Part shown: piece after piece, positions 63,480 through 64,000 of the stretch
Numbering within the stretch: the first letter of the stretch is position 1
Layout: every line of letters starts with the position of its first letter
Source of the DNA: Actinoplanes sandaracinus
GTDB lineage: Bacteria; Actinomycetota; Actinomycetes; Mycobacteriales; Micromonosporaceae
Reading direction: 5' to 3'
Length of the DNA stretch: 64,000 nt
Assembly (NCBI RefSeq): GCF_030009775.1
Contig: NZ_JASCTH010000003.1
Location: 310,001 to 374,000, forward strand
Notes under the pieces: generated by a model
The model's database searches: none
Told to the model about the DNA's origin: nothing
The model's input: the letters and a program-made list of their open reading frames with translations, nothing else
Translations under genes and position numbers: made by a program

Positions 63480-64000
63480 ATGCGGCCGATCACTCTGCCC
63501 GACATTCCGTACGACGCCACCGCCGTACGGCCGGATTGGTCCGATCTGCCGGAGAGCGTGCGCCAAGCGATCAACGAGCGTCTCGGCTCACCGGTCACCG
63601 CCGCCCGCAGCGCGGGGGGCGGATTCACCCGGGCGTTCGCCGCCGTGCTCGAGACGGCGGCTCCAGAGACGCCGGCTCCGGACGCACCCGCCCCGAGAAC
63701 GACCCACCCGAGAACGGCCGGCCCGGCGACCGCGGGCCGGGGAGCAACCGGCCGGGAAGCGGCCAGACCTGCGAGCGACAGCGGGAACAGGGTGTTCGTC
63801 AAGGCGGCGCCGCTGAACGATCCGGTCTCCCAGTGGTACGCCCGGGAGGCCGCCATCACCGAAGCCCTCCCGCCGGAGGTGACCGCCGCCCGCCCGCTCT
63901 GGACGATGACCGAATCCGGCTGGTTCGTGCTGTGCCTGGACGCGATCGACGGCCGCGTCCCGGCGCTTCCCTGGTCGCAGGCCGACCTGGACGCGACCCT
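63480..64000 (+). CDS. Phosphotransferase-like (aminoglycoside kinase fold) protein, 3' end missing
   Basis: The gene runs out of the window after 173 codons. The N-lobe of an APH-type kinase is seen: GGGFTRAFAAVLE (glycine-rich strand), the Lys in RVFVKAA and the Glu in WYAREAAI. A Pro/Thr/Arg/Ala-rich insertion of about 50 residues separates the first strand from the Lys strand. A typical hinge follows (TESGWFVLCLDAIDGR). The substrate could be a sugar, a choline-like molecule or an antibiotic; the catalytic HxD lies outside. Confidence 0.75.
   Translation, partial: MRPITLPDIPYDATAVRPDWSDLPESVRQAINERLGSPVTAARSAGGGFTRAFAAVLETAAPETPAPDAPAPRTTHPRTAGPATAGRGATGREAARPASDSGNRVFVKAAPLNDPVSQWYAREAAITEALPPEVTAARPLWTMTESGWFVLCLDAIDGRVPALPWSQADLDAT

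Overview
This 64 kb window is very GC-rich chromosomal DNA of an actinobacterium. The gene families and gene order point to the Micromonosporaceae, most like Actinoplanes (inferred, no search run). Conserved blocks are dgt-dnaG, glyS, an ArsR/Zur pair, uppS-recO, era-(deaminase-like)-CBS/CorC-ybeY-phoH, rsmE-dnaJ-hrcA, hemW and lepA. Many of the same genes occur in the Mycobacterium tuberculosis interval Rv2343c-Rv2404c, with other genes interleaved and some order changes.

Left end (1-3160): the end of an integrative element of the pSAM2/AICE type. It carries a truncated HUH-type replication initiator, a small excisionase and a tyrosine integrase, and it abuts the 3' end of a CAT-anticodon tRNA gene. 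The element continues upstream of the window. From 3.2 to 11.3 kb come a FAD oxidoreductase with a 56-codon downstream ORF, tRNA-Asn, a YtxH-like protein, an EboE-like TIM-barrel protein, a YihY membrane protein and a three-gene ABC-2 exporter. From 11.3 to 15.4 kb lies a replication and nucleotide block (dnaG, dgt). From 15.6 to 18.0 kb is a compact cluster of three Roadblock/LC7 proteins around a DUF4388/PATAN protein, closed by a strong hairpin. It has no GTPase or kinase in the window and is the best candidate here for a poorly described system.

Middle (18-34.5 kb): DUF2786 protein, MFS transporter, dusB, glyS and a zinc-homeostasis operon: a perfect 7-1-7 Zur box, then znuA-znuC-znuB-arsR-zur, most of them overlapping. 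Next come membrane proteins, an alpha/beta hydrolase, a Tat-exported PHP-domain protein with a His-rich N-terminus and an overlapping partner, and an MTHFR-like protein.

From 34.6 to 47.3 kb: a VapBC pair, a thiamine-binding protein, HAD and histidine phosphatases, then uppS-recO, a DUF4097 lipoprotein, an acyltransferase and the era-to-phoH operon. Era carries an extension of about 225 residues rich in Gly, Arg, Ala and Ser. From 47.3 to 54.5 kb: a GH3 beta-glucosidase under a CebR-like operator, a methyltransferase, rsmE, and dnaJ-hrcA behind a CIRCE element. From 54.5 kb to the end: hemW, an enoyl-CoA hydratase-like protein, a lysozyme-fold protein, a PAS sensor without an output domain, a GlsB-type membrane protein, lepA, a 54-bp tandem repeat with covarying palindromes, a MOSC protein with an Ala-rich insertion, a DUF4240 protein and a truncated phosphotransferase-like gene.

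No rRNA, CRISPR array, insertion sequence or replication origin was seen.
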